Shown: piece after piece, positions 49,198-57,326 of the stretch
How positions within the stretch are numbered: position 1 is the first letter of the stretch
Layout of the letters: each line of letters begins with the position of its first letter
Assembly: GCA_009840005.1 (NCBI GenBank)
Contig: VXOR01000019.1
Location: 51,390 to 115,389 of the forward strand
From: Gemmatimonadota bacterium
GTDB lineage: Bacteria; Latescibacterota; UBA2968; UBA8231
Direction of reading: 5' to 3'
DNA: 64,000 nt
Notes under the pieces: model-generated
What the model saw: only the letters and a program-made list of their open reading frames with translations
Told to the model about the DNA's origin: nothing
Databases searched by the model: none
Position numbers and translations under genes: made by a program

Positions 49198-52155
49198 TTA
49201 TCCGCCCTGCGGGCAATCGCCCCCGCTCACCAAGTCCTCCAGCTTCCAGTCGAGCGGAATGCGCATCCGCCCCTCGTTGCGGCGGTCGAAGAGCAGGTAG
49301 TTTTCGCGCAGCCCGAAGTAAAACAAGTCGCGGGTCAATTCCACGTCCTTTTGGCAGTACTCGGCAATCAAATCCAGCCGCCCCTCTTTGAACCACCGCA
49401 ACGCGTCCAGCCCGTCGGCGCTCTTGGCTGCGTCGAGCGTAGCCTTGCCCAGCGAGTCGAGGCTCACCCGGTAGCGCAGCCGCTGGTGGATCTCGCGCAG
49501 AATGTCGAGCGTGTTGAGCGTGCGGAAGTCAAATGGGCTGTATCCGCGCAAGACCGAATAGTCAAAGCCTATGATGTTGAAGCCGACGACCAAATCGGCC
49601 GCCTGTAAGTGCTCTAAGAGCAGGTCGATGTCTTCTTCAAAATACTTGGTGCAGTCCTGCGCACGGCTGTCCCACACTACCCCAACCGACATGCCCATCA
49701 TGTGCGCTTTGTTCCAGCCGCCGACTTCCGCAGCCGAGCGCTGAGTTTCGAGGTCGAACACGACCACGTGCGGGCCTTGCTCGGGCGGCGCGTCCTCTAC
49801 CTCTTCCTCCTCTTCCCACTCGGCAAAAATCGGCGCGTCCTCTGCGCCCTCGGACTTCGGCGAGCTCAGTCGAGCCGCTGTGGACGCGGTGCGCTCGATA
49901 GTCCGGCGGCCCGTGAGCGCGCCGAGCAGGTGGATTGCGCCAGCCTTGTCGAGAGGGACGTTGCCCGCGCCGCATGTGGGGAAATGGATGCAAGACGGGC
50001 AGCCGAGCAGACAATCGCAGGTTTCGACCATAGACAGCGTCATATCCAAGAGGCGATCGAGCTGGGCAAAGCCCTTTTCCGCCAGGCCAATGCCGCCGGG
50101 GTGATAGTCGTACACGAAAATCGCGCCCTTGCCGAGCTGGGGGTGCTGGGGATAGCAAATCCCGCCGACATCCGTGCGGTCGCACAAGGCCAGCAGCGGG
50201 AACAGCGACTTCATGGCGTGTTCAATGGCGTGGATCGAGCCCATGTAATGGTGTTGGTGGCGGCTGAGATCGGCCTTGAAGTGGGCGTCGAGCTCAATCC
50301 AGAAGCCAATCGTCTCAAAGTGCTCCACCGGCGACTCCAGCTCGTGTTTGCTGAGCACGACTTGGTCGCCGACGCGGATCTTTTCGTAGCCCACCACCTG
50401 CGAGCTGACCTTGAGCCGGCCCAACCGCGCCATAAAGCCCTGCAAGGGCCGCGAGCGCAACTCCTCCAAGATCTCGGTGTCCTTTTCCGTGCGGGCGCGC
50501 GTGAAGTACGCCACATCTACCTCCTCGGCGTAAATCTGGCCCCGCTCGGGATTGCGGTCGCCGATCTCGTACTGGCGGCCGCGGTGCAAGTAAATCGCGC
50601 CTTTGTAGCACTCACCGTACACCTGGCCGCCGCTGACCGTGCCAATCTGATTGTCTCCGCGATCGACAATGCGATACGACTCGCCGATAGTACGCATGTT
50701 GACCAAGCGATGCGGCTGCTTGCGTGCGGCAAACCAAGCGTCGCCCTCGGCGTTCTGTAGCAGCATCCCCTCCTCGGTCAGCGCATCAATCGCCGCCTGA
50801 TAGTTGGGTAGTTCGTACTCGGCTTCGCTAGCGGCGAGAGGCAACTCGCGCGCCGCACACGTGAGGTGGTTTTTGAGGATGTACTGATTCGTCGGGTCCA
50901 CCACCGCGTCCTCTAAGTCCCGCGCAAAAAACTCCCCCGGATGCCGCATAAAATACTGGTCGAGCGCGTCGGGAGAGGCGATGAGGAGGATTAGCGACTC
51001 GCGGCCGGCGCGGCCCACGCGGCCAGCGCGCTGCCAAGTGTTGATGATCGAGCCCGGATAGCCGACTAATACGCAGATGTCCAAGCCGCCGATGTCAATG
51101 CCCAGTTCCAAGGCCGACGTGGCCACCACGCCCATGAGTTCGCCACCGTTGAGCGCCTGCTCGATCTGGCGGCGCTCAGTCGGCAAATAGCCCGCGCGAT
51201 ACGAGGAAATCCGCTCCCGCAAGTCCGGACGGCTCTGGGTCGCCCAACGGTACACCAGTTCGGTGGTGATGCGAGCGCGGGTGAAGACAATCGTGCGATA
51301 GTCCTTGAGTACGCTGGCGCGCAGCAGGTGAGCCGCAAGGGTGTTAGGGCTTTCGCTCGGATTGACGAACACAAAGTGGCGCACCGCAGCCGGAGCGCCG
51401 TGGTCCTCAATCGCGTAAAAGGAGCGGTTGAGCAACTCGCCTGCCAGCTCGCGGGGATTGCCCATCGTCGCCGAGCTGGTGATGTACACCGGATCGGACC
51501 CGTAGTGTGCACAGATGCGGTTCAAGCGGCGAAAAAGGTGCAGCACGTGGGTGCCAAACACGCCGCTGTACGCGTGCAACTCGTCGATGACCACATAGCG
51601 CAGGCGGGCGAAAAAGCCAGCCCAAGCCTCGTGGAAAGCGAGGATGCCCGAGTGCAACATGTCTGGCGTGGTAAAGAGCACCTGCGGTGGTTTGGTGCGG
51701 ATTTGCCGGCGGCGGTGGCTCGTGGTGTCGCCGTCGTAGATGGCTGCTTGCAGCGTGCCGCCCAAGCCCTGCATCAGGCCGCTTAGCTCGTCGAACTGAT
51801 CCTGCTCCAGCGCCTTGAGCGGGAATACGTAGAGCGCGTGCGCCTCTGGGTCGTCGAGCAGCGTGGTCAGCACGGGCGCGTTGTACACCAAGGTCTTGCC
51901 CGAAGCCGTGGGCGTGGCAATGGCCAAGTGCTGGCCCTCCAGCACTTTTTGGATGCCCTCGGCTTGATGCGTATAGAGCGCGGGAATGCGGGCGATTTCG
52001 AGGATGCGGGCCATGGCCGGAGGCAGGCCAGCCAAGTCGCGGACTAGACGCGCCGGACGTGCGGGCAACGTCTGGTGATGGACGATCTCATTGCCCAAGA
52101 TGCGGCGTTTGAGAAAGCGGATGTGTTCGGCGATGCTTTCAGCGTCGCAGATCAA
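49198..52155 (-). CDS. MrfA-like DEAD/DEAH helicase fused to an MrfB-like 3'-5' exonuclease
   Basis: A 985-residue DNA-repair protein. Residues 1-770 match MrfA/YprA: Walker A TPTASGKT at 81-88, DELH near 190, helicase domain 2 with VGYPGSIINTWQRAGRVGRA, and a DUF1998 domain with the Cys cluster ETCDCLLGCPSCIHFPTCGA at about 705-725. Residues 795-985 form a DnaQ/RNase-H-like exonuclease with VVVFDLETQ, VGFNIIGFDYSVLRGYS and YCQKDVELTRDLFY, as in MrfB/YprB. In Bacillus these are separate neighbouring genes that together excise mitomycin crosslinks. A single polypeptide would tie helicase and nuclease together. The start is a TTG at 52155. No frameshift is visible across the junction. Confidence 0.88.
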   Translation of the reverse strand: MICDAESIAEHIRFLKRRILGNEIVHHQTLPARPARLVRDLAGLPPAMARILEIARIPALYTHQAEGIQKVLEGQHLAIATPTASGKTLVYNAPVLTTLLDDPEAHALYVFPLKALEQDQFDELSGLMQGLGGTLQAAIYDGDTTSHRRRQIRTKPPQVLFTTPDMLHSGILAFHEAWAGFFARLRYVVIDELHAYSGVFGTHVLHLFRRLNRICAHYGSDPVYITSSATMGNPRELAGELLNRSFYAIEDHGAPAAVRHFVFVNPSESPNTLAAHLLRASVLKDYRTIVFTRARITTELVYRWATQSRPDLRERISSYRAGYLPTERRQIEQALNGGELMGVVATSALELGIDIGGLDICVLVGYPGSIINTWQRAGRVGRAGRESLILLIASPDALDQYFMRHPGEFFARDLEDAVVDPTNQYILKNHLTCAARELPLAASEAEYELPNYQAAIDALTEEGMLLQNAEGDAWFAARKQPHRLVNMRTIGESYRIVDRGDNQIGTVSGGQVYGECYKGAIYLHRGRQYEIGDRNPERGQIYAEEVDVAYFTRARTEKDTEILEELRSRPLQGFMARLGRLKVSSQVVGYEKIRVGDQVVLSKHELESPVEHFETIGFWIELDAHFKADLSRHQHHYMGSIHAIEHAMKSLFPLLALCDRTDVGGICYPQHPQLGKGAIFVYDYHPGGIGLAEKGFAQLDRLLDMTLSMVETCDCLLGCPSCIHFPTCGAGNVPLDKAGAIHLLGALTGRRTIERTASTAARLSSPKSEGAEDAPIFAEWEEEEEVEDAPPEQGPHVVVFDLETQRSAAEVGGWNKAHMMGMSVGVVWDSRAQDCTKYFEEDIDLLLEHLQAADLVVGFNIIGFDYSVLRGYSPFDFRTLNTLDILREIHQRLRYRVSLDSLGKATLDAAKSADGLDALRWFKEGRLDLIAEYCQKDVELTRDLFYFGLRENYLLFDRRNEGRMRIPLDWKLEDLVSGGDCPQGG

Positions 52156-52263
52156 GGCTCAATTTCCCGAAGCAGTGTGCGGCGAATACGAGTGGGGAGG
52201 TGATGAGAATAGCTAAGCTGTTGGGCTAGGGCAAGGCGGGGGGAGAGTGCGTCACTTTGGAAT

Positions 52264-52452
52264 CTAGTTAGGAGGATCTACGCCGAGATCGCGGCAAATC
52301 TTCCTTACTAGCGTATCCTTGATTTCCCGGTGCCGGGGTATCGAAGATCGTCGGCCATCAGAGATATTCCTCCACCATGAGTGTTTTCCGCCTTCTCGGA
52401 TCTGTTCGCATCCGCTCCGATGGAGATGTTTCAATAGGTCAATCCGTTTCAC
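52264..52452 (-). CDS. hicA: HicA-family toxin of a HicBA module
   Basis: A 62-residue HicA/YcfA-like mRNA interferase. The dsRBD-like fold shows LLKHLHRSGCEQIREGGKHS with the catalytic His in GGKHSWW, and IPRHREIKDTLVRKICRDLG. It starts at a GTG overlapping the stop of the hicB-like gene (GTGA). The toxin would cut mRNA when its antitoxin is lost. Confidence 0.85.
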   Translation of the reverse strand: MKRIDLLKHLHRSGCEQIREGGKHSWWRNISDGRRSSIPRHREIKDTLVRKICRDLGVDPPN

Positions 52453-52655
52453 ACGGTAATAACTAGCTCTTCGTAGTCATCGCCTACAAGGTCCAAGATC
52501 TCTTGGCGATGAAAATCAAGAGCCTCGTGGAGCGCTTCCTCAATACTTTCCAGCAATTCTTCTCGGGTATGTTCTTGGCAATTAACACCAGGAACATTCT
52601 GAACCCAGCCAATCCACCATTCCCCTTCTTGTTTCAAGATAGCAGTATATTTCAT
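52449..52655 (-). CDS. hicB: HicB-family antitoxin
   Basis: A 68-residue HicB-like protein: YTAILKQEGEWWIGWVQNVP then GVNCQEHTREELLESIEEAL. It has a degenerate RNase-H-like fold and no visible C-terminal DNA-binding extension, so it is a short HicB. An AGGAGG site lies upstream of the ATG. It is translated before hicA, so the antitoxin accumulates first. Confidence 0.82.
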   Translation of the reverse strand: MKYTAILKQEGEWWIGWVQNVPGVNCQEHTREELLESIEEALHEALDFHRQEILDLVGDDYEELVITV

Positions 52656-52696
52656 TTGAGGCTCCTCCTACATATGCGTTTGGTTCAAAAAATAAA

Positions 52697-54133
52697 ATGC
52701 TCGATAAGCAAAACAAAATCCAGCGGTTGACAAAGTTGGGGGGAGCTCGCCCTGACAAATGCCCGTCCGAGCTTCGCGCCGACCTCCTGTCTGCGAAGGC
52801 CGTTCCAGCGCTGTCAGCCGGCTTCACCTCGGGCCTAGGTCTGCTCGTCGCCCAGATTGCCTTCGGGAGCTTCATATTCTCGGGACCGTTGGCTCCCTAT
52901 TCCTCCCAAGGCGTCGGCCTAGTGCTGTTCGGAAATTTTGCATCGTGCCTAATCATCGCCCTCGCGGGCGGCTACCTCGGCGCGATTGCAGGGCTGTCTC
53001 CCGCGCTGGTGATCGTCATGGCCACGGTCGGCTTCACAATGAACGCCGAGGGCAACGCGCTGTTCGTCACCACCGCGGTCGCGCTCATCATCAGTGCCGT
53101 TGCCACTGGCGCGTGCTGTCTCCTGATCGGGCGATTCCGACTCGCCAATCTAGTCCGCTTCATCCCCTATCCGGTGACGGGTGGGTTTGTAGCTGGGATC
53201 GGGGGAGCCGTGTGCTTGGCGGCCATGTCGCTGATGGGAGCCGAACCGGATTGGCGGACGATCCCTGCGCTCTTGGAGCCTTCCGTGCTGTGGAAGTGGA
53301 GCCCGGGTGCGGCGTATGGGATCGCCTTGTACTTCGCGATTAAGCGCTGGCGCAACCCGCTGATCCTGCCGGTGAGCGTCGCACTTGCCGCAGTTGCGTA
53401 CCATCTCGCACTCGCCAACCTCGTCATCGGGGTCGCATTGTTCCTCGGCGACGGGATTCTGGAATTCGTCCCGGCTCCGCTCGTAGGCGGCGGCATCCTG
53501 ATCTTTGCCGGACTCGGCATGTTGGACGAAGGGCTCGTGAAAAGCCGCAAGCGGCTCCCCTATTCGGAGTACGGCATCATTCTGTTGATTTTCATTGCGA
53601 TCCTGTCCTTCGGACTGATCGAGGGTGTGGGCGTCGGGATGCTCGCCACTCTCGTGTTCTTCGCCGTGCGCCTCAGCCGCGTGGACCCGATCGCATCGCA
53701 GTTCACCGCGCGAGCGCGCGAGAGCAACAAGGCCCGTCCCGTCCCCGACCGCGCCATCCTGCTGGAGGAGGGTGAGCGAGTGCAGGCGTACCAACTGCGC
53801 GGCTACCTCTTTTTTGGCAGCGTGTGTCCCCTCGCCGATCATCTCAGGCAGTCCCTGAGCAGTGCTTCGCGTCCTACTTGCCTAATACTGGATTTCAGTG
53901 CCGTCTCCGGCTTCGACTTCTCGGCGGTGAACATCCTGAGCAGGTTTTTGCAGACGGCTAATACGGCTGGGGTACGAGTAGCTCTGAGCGCATTATCCGA
54001 AGGGTTGCGGACCGGGCTTGAGCACAATCTTCCGCCTGCCGCATATAAAGCCGACACACCTCGTGCAGGTCGGCAGCTTCGAAATCGGCAAGTACGAGGT
54101 GACTCAGGAACTGTGGGAAGCGGTCATGGGTGA
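52697..54133 (+). CDS. SulP-type anion transporter, apparently shortened, with STAS domain
   Basis: A 478-residue SulP/SLC26-family protein with a C-terminal STAS domain. The membrane part starts well (ALSAGFTSGLGLLVAQIAFG, FIPYPVTGGFVAGIGGAVCL), but after AVAYHLALANL the sequence passes directly to LGDGILEFVPAPLVGGGILI, where full-length relatives carry about a hundred more residues with several helices. The STAS domain (LILDFSAVSGFDFSAVNILS) is present. At about base 54030 the coding sequence changes into a formylglycine-generating-enzyme-like gene, so the last 30 residues (ADTPRAGRQLRNRQV) are foreign frame. I infer an internal deletion and a 3' fusion; function is doubtful. Confidence 0.55.
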   Translation: MLDKQNKIQRLTKLGGARPDKCPSELRADLLSAKAVPALSAGFTSGLGLLVAQIAFGSFIFSGPLAPYSSQGVGLVLFGNFASCLIIALAGGYLGAIAGLSPALVIVMATVGFTMNAEGNALFVTTAVALIISAVATGACCLLIGRFRLANLVRFIPYPVTGGFVAGIGGAVCLAAMSLMGAEPDWRTIPALLEPSVLWKWSPGAAYGIALYFAIKRWRNPLILPVSVALAAVAYHLALANLVIGVALFLGDGILEFVPAPLVGGGILIFAGLGMLDEGLVKSRKRLPYSEYGIILLIFIAILSFGLIEGVGVGMLATLVFFAVRLSRVDPIASQFTARARESNKARPVPDRAILLEEGERVQAYQLRGYLFFGSVCPLADHLRQSLSSASRPTCLILDFSAVSGFDFSAVNILSRFLQTANTAGVRVALSALSEGLRTGLEHNLPPAAYKADTPRAGRQLRNRQVRGDSGTVGSGHG

Positions 54134-54643
54134 AAACCCGAGTGCTTTCGAGGATTGCCCCAGTGTCCGGTTGAAACGGTCAGTTGGGATGACATCCAGG
54201 CGTTTCTGGCCAAACTGAATGCGGGAGGCGGGCAGTATCGGCTGCCGAGCGAGGCGGAGTGGGAATATGCGGCGCGAGGTGGGCAGCAAAGCCAAGGGTT
54301 CCAATATTCGGGGAGCGACGACTGGGCTGCGGTCGCTTGGTACTACGAGAACACCGACAATAGGACGCATCCAGTGGGAGAAAAGCAGGCGAATGAGTTG
54401 GGCTTGTTCGACATGTCGGGGAACGTCCGGGAATGGGTGCAGGACTACAGGCATGACAGTTACGAGGGCGCGCCGAGCGACGGGCGAGCTTGGGAGGAAG
54501 GCAATTGTGTGCGTCGTTCGATACGCGGCGGCTCCTGGTACGGCAAGCCGAGTTACGTCCGCTCGGCCAACCGCTTCTGGTACACCACGTATTTCCGCAA
54601 CAACAACCTCGGCTTCCGCCTTGCCCGGACGCTCCAAGACTAG
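54045..54643 (+). pseudogene. formylglycine-generating-enzyme (FGE-sulfatase) remnant with frameshift
   Basis: Frame 3 (from about 54045) reads HLVQVGSFEIGKYEVTQELW and EAVMGENPSAFEDC, the opening of the FGE/SUMF1 fold, then loses the pattern near 54158. Frame 2 resumes exactly there with CPVETVSWDDIQAFLAKLNA, YRLPSEAEWEYAARGG, GLFDMSGNVREWVQDYRHDS and SVRSANRFW-type end sequence (RSANRFWYTTYFRNNNLGFR), finishing at 54643. A single missing base in the C-rich TGCCCCAG run explains the shift. The 5' part is lost because the gene joins the SulP transporter. These proteins normally convert Cys to formylglycine or modify other targets. Confidence 0.75.
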
Positions 54644-54681
54644 AAAACATTCGCAAGACCAATAAGCCGCTTGTCTGGAAG

Positions 54682-54728
54682 AAAATCGGTACAAATTTTA
54701 AGTTGAACTTTAAATTTGTACCGATTTT
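54682..54728. repeat. near-perfect 47-base palindrome
   Basis: Arms of 23 bases (54682-54704 and 54706-54728), beginning AAAATCGGTACAAATTT and joined by a single G, with one mismatched position in the stem. It is AT-rich and stands between the FGE remnant and the haloacid dehalogenase gene. It could be a terminator without a clean T-tract, a protein-binding site, or the end of a mobile element. Confidence 0.75.
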
Positions 54729-54759
54729 CCGATTTTTAGGCATACCTTGGAATCATAAT

Positions 54760-55479
54760 ATGGAATCCTGGCAAACGTCTATTAAGGCCCTGACTGTCGA
54801 TGTCTTTGGCACGGTCACCGACTGGCACTCTACCATTGTGCGCGAGGGAGAGCGATTAGGCTCCGACAAGCGGCTTACCGTGGACTGGGCGCACTTCGCC
54901 ACGGCTTGGCGCGGTGGCTATGAACCTGCTATGGGTCGCGTGCGGCGCGGCGAATTGCCTTGGACGAAGATAGACGCGCTCCACCGCATGATTCTCGACG
55001 ACATTCTGCAAGACTTCTCGATTCCCGAGTTGTCCGAGGACGAGCGCAGTCATTTCAATCGCGTCTGGCACAGACTGGATCCGTGGCCCGATGTGGTCGG
55101 CGGCATGTTGCGGCTGAAGTCCAAATACATTGTTGCCGCGCTTTCCAATGGCAACATGTCGCTGCTGACCAACATGGCCAAGCACGCCGGTATTCCGTGG
55201 GACTGTATCTTGTCAGCAGAGCTTGCGCGCCATTACAAGCCGGACCGGGAAGTGTACGAGACGGCGGCGCAGCTTCTCGATTTGGAGCCGCCTTCAATCC
55301 TGATGGTCGCGGCGCATCGCCACGACTTAGCGGGAGCTAGAGCCGTTGGCTTCAGAACGGCCTTCATTCCACGTCCGCTTGAATGGGGACCGGACGGCCA
55401 AGCAGACACCGGGCAAGACGGCGATTTTGACATAATTGCACAAGATTTTCATGACCTTGCAACGCAGCTTGGAAGCTAA
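54760..55479 (+). CDS. haloacid dehalogenase, type II (HAD superfamily)
   Basis: A 239-residue HAD hydrolase. The nucleophile motif is ALTVDVFGTVTDW, motif II is AALSNGNMSLLTNMAKHAGI, the Lys/Asp motifs are HYKPDREVYETAAQLLDLEP and MVAAHRHDLAGARAVGFRTA. These are features of L-2-haloacid dehalogenases, which release halide from 2-halo acids; related proteins act on phosphoesters. In place of the usual MVAAHxxDL the reading is intact, supporting dehalogenase type. The ATG at 54760 is used as it begins right before the conserved part. The next gene starts 5 bases after its stop. Confidence 0.85.
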   Translation: MESWQTSIKALTVDVFGTVTDWHSTIVREGERLGSDKRLTVDWAHFATAWRGGYEPAMGRVRRGELPWTKIDALHRMILDDILQDFSIPELSEDERSHFNRVWHRLDPWPDVVGGMLRLKSKYIVAALSNGNMSLLTNMAKHAGIPWDCILSAELARHYKPDREVYETAAQLLDLEPPSILMVAAHRHDLAGARAVGFRTAFIPRPLEWGPDGQADTGQDGDFDIIAQDFHDLATQLGS

Positions 55480-55484
55480 TTGCC

Positions 55485-57179
55485 GTGAGGACCGAATTGA
55501 ATCCCTCCCCCACCGGCATCGACCGCAACCTAACTCACTACGCCGACCCCGGCTTTAGCCGCTACCTACGCCGCGCTTTCCTCGCCTCGGCTGGCTACGA
55601 CGAGGCGGACTTAGAGCGCCCCGTCGTCGGCATTGCCGACACCTCGTCCGACTACACCACCTGCCATCGCGCCATGCCCCAGCTCGTAGAAGCCGTCAAA
55701 CGCGGCGTGCTAGAAGCAGGCGGGCTACCCCTCGTCTTTCCGACCCTTTCCCTCGGCGAAATTCTCCTCTCCCCCACCGCCATGCTCTACCGCAACCTCA
55801 TGGCCCTGGCGACCGAGGAAATGATCGCCGCCCAGCCCATGGACGCGGTCGTGCTGCTCGGCGGCTGCGACAAAACCCTGCCAGCCCAACTCATGGCCGC
55901 AGCTTCCGCGTCCGTGCCCGCCATCCACCTCGTCGCCGGGCCGATGCTGGCCGGAGACTGGCGCGGCGAGCGCTTGGGCGCGTGCACGGATTGCCGCCGC
56001 TACTGGGCGCAGCACCGAGCCGGTGCACTCGACGCCGAAGAAATCGCCACTGTCGAGCAGAGCCTGTGCCCAACCGCCGGGACCTGCATGGTCATGGGCA
56101 CGGCCTCAACCATGGCCTGCGTGACCGAAGCCCTCGGACTAATGCTGCCGGGCGCAGCTACCCCGCCCGCAGTCTCAGGCCAGCGTTTGCGGCTCGGAGT
56201 CGCCACCGGCCGCCGGGCCGTAGCCTTAGCCTCCGAGGGACGCCTAGCGCGAGACATACTAACGCCAGCGGCCTTTGCCAACGCACTCAAAGTGCTGGCC
56301 GCGCTGAGCGGCTCGACGAATGCGGTCGTGCATCTGCTCGCCATTGCGCGCCGAGTCGGCGTGGACCTGTCGCTAGACGACTTCCATACCGCGGCCCAAC
56401 AAGTGCCGCTGCTAGTCGATTGCAAGCCAGCGGGCACTGGGTACATGGAGGATTTTGACAAAGCCGGCGGCGTGCCCGTCCTGCTCAAAGCCCTGGAGCC
56501 GATGCTCGACCTCGATACAGTAGGCGTCAGCGGCCAAACCCTCGGTGCACTCTTACAGGACGTGGCCGCACCCGGCGCGTGGCAAACCGCGATCCGCACC
56601 TTGGACGCGCCACTGGGGCCAGCGTCATCCCTCGTAGTGCTAAAAGGCTCGCTCGCACCAGACGGAGCCGTCCTGAAAAAAGCCACCTCGTCCCCGCACT
56701 TGCACAAGCACCGAGGGCCAGCCATCGTATTCGAGGGGCCAGACGATGCCGCGCGCGTTGACGACCCCACCTTGGGCATTACGCCAGAACACGTGCTGGT
56801 GTTGCGCGGAGCCGGGCCAGTGGCTCTTGGGATGCCCGAAGCCGGGTCCATGCCCCTGCCCAAGCATCTCGCCGCCCAAGGCGTCGAAGACATGGTGCGC
56901 GTCTCCGATGGGCGGATGAGCGGCACGGCCTATGGAACGGTAGCTTTGCACGTAGCGCCGGAAGCGGCCATCGGCGGGCCGCTGGCACTCGTCCGCGACG
57001 GAGACCTAATCGAGTTGGACATAGAAGCCGGGCGTTTAGATTTACTGGTCCCCGAGGAAACCCTCGCCCGCCGACGGGCCGAATGGACTGCGCCCACCGC
57101 GCCAACACGCGGGTGGCGGCATTTATACGCCGAGCGCGTCTTGCAGGCGAACTTGGGCGCGGATTTAGATTTTTGCTAA
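55485..57179 (+). CDS. IlvD/Edd-family dehydratase
   Basis: A 564-residue iron-sulfur dehydratase of the dihydroxyacid/phosphogluconate dehydratase family. Cluster cysteines appear in VVLLGGCDKTLPAQLMAAAS, GACTDC and CPTAGTCMVMGTASTMACVT; other marks are LAALSGSTNAVVHLLAIARR and VRVSDGRMSGTAYGTVALHV. Sequence context (mandelate-racemase relatives, Eda) points to a sugar-acid dehydratase such as arabinonate or galactonate dehydratase rather than branched-chain amino-acid synthesis. The start is a GTG at 55485, 5 bases after the dehalogenase stop. Confidence 0.85.
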   Translation: MRTELNPSPTGIDRNLTHYADPGFSRYLRRAFLASAGYDEADLERPVVGIADTSSDYTTCHRAMPQLVEAVKRGVLEAGGLPLVFPTLSLGEILLSPTAMLYRNLMALATEEMIAAQPMDAVVLLGGCDKTLPAQLMAAASASVPAIHLVAGPMLAGDWRGERLGACTDCRRYWAQHRAGALDAEEIATVEQSLCPTAGTCMVMGTASTMACVTEALGLMLPGAATPPAVSGQRLRLGVATGRRAVALASEGRLARDILTPAAFANALKVLAALSGSTNAVVHLLAIARRVGVDLSLDDFHTAAQQVPLLVDCKPAGTGYMEDFDKAGGVPVLLKALEPMLDLDTVGVSGQTLGALLQDVAAPGAWQTAIRTLDAPLGPASSLVVLKGSLAPDGAVLKKATSSPHLHKHRGPAIVFEGPDDAARVDDPTLGITPEHVLVLRGAGPVALGMPEAGSMPLPKHLAAQGVEDMVRVSDGRMSGTAYGTVALHVAPEAAIGGPLALVRDGDLIELDIEAGRLDLLVPEETLARRRAEWTAPTAPTRGWRHLYAERVLQANLGADLDFC

Positions 57180-57202
57180 GTACACGACAGCAGAGTGGTC
57201 TG

Positions 57203-57290
57203 AGATGCTTCGCTTCGCTCAGCATGACAAGTACTGATGATCTGCTTCCCAGTGTCATGCTGAGCGGAGCGCAGCGGAGTCGAAGCATCT
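57203..57290. repeat. long imperfect inverted repeat (AGATGCTTCG type)
   Basis: AGATGCTTCG at 57203-57212 and CTCAGCATGACA at 57218-57229 are mirrored by TGTCATGCTGAG at 57253-57264 and CGAAGCATCT at 57281-57290. This is a common intergenic repeat of soil and marine genomes. It lies between the dehydratase and the SAF-domain dehydrogenase. Confidence 0.75.
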
Positions 57291-57326
57291 TTTACCTATT
57301 TTGCTAAACAACGCGAGGAGGAATAC

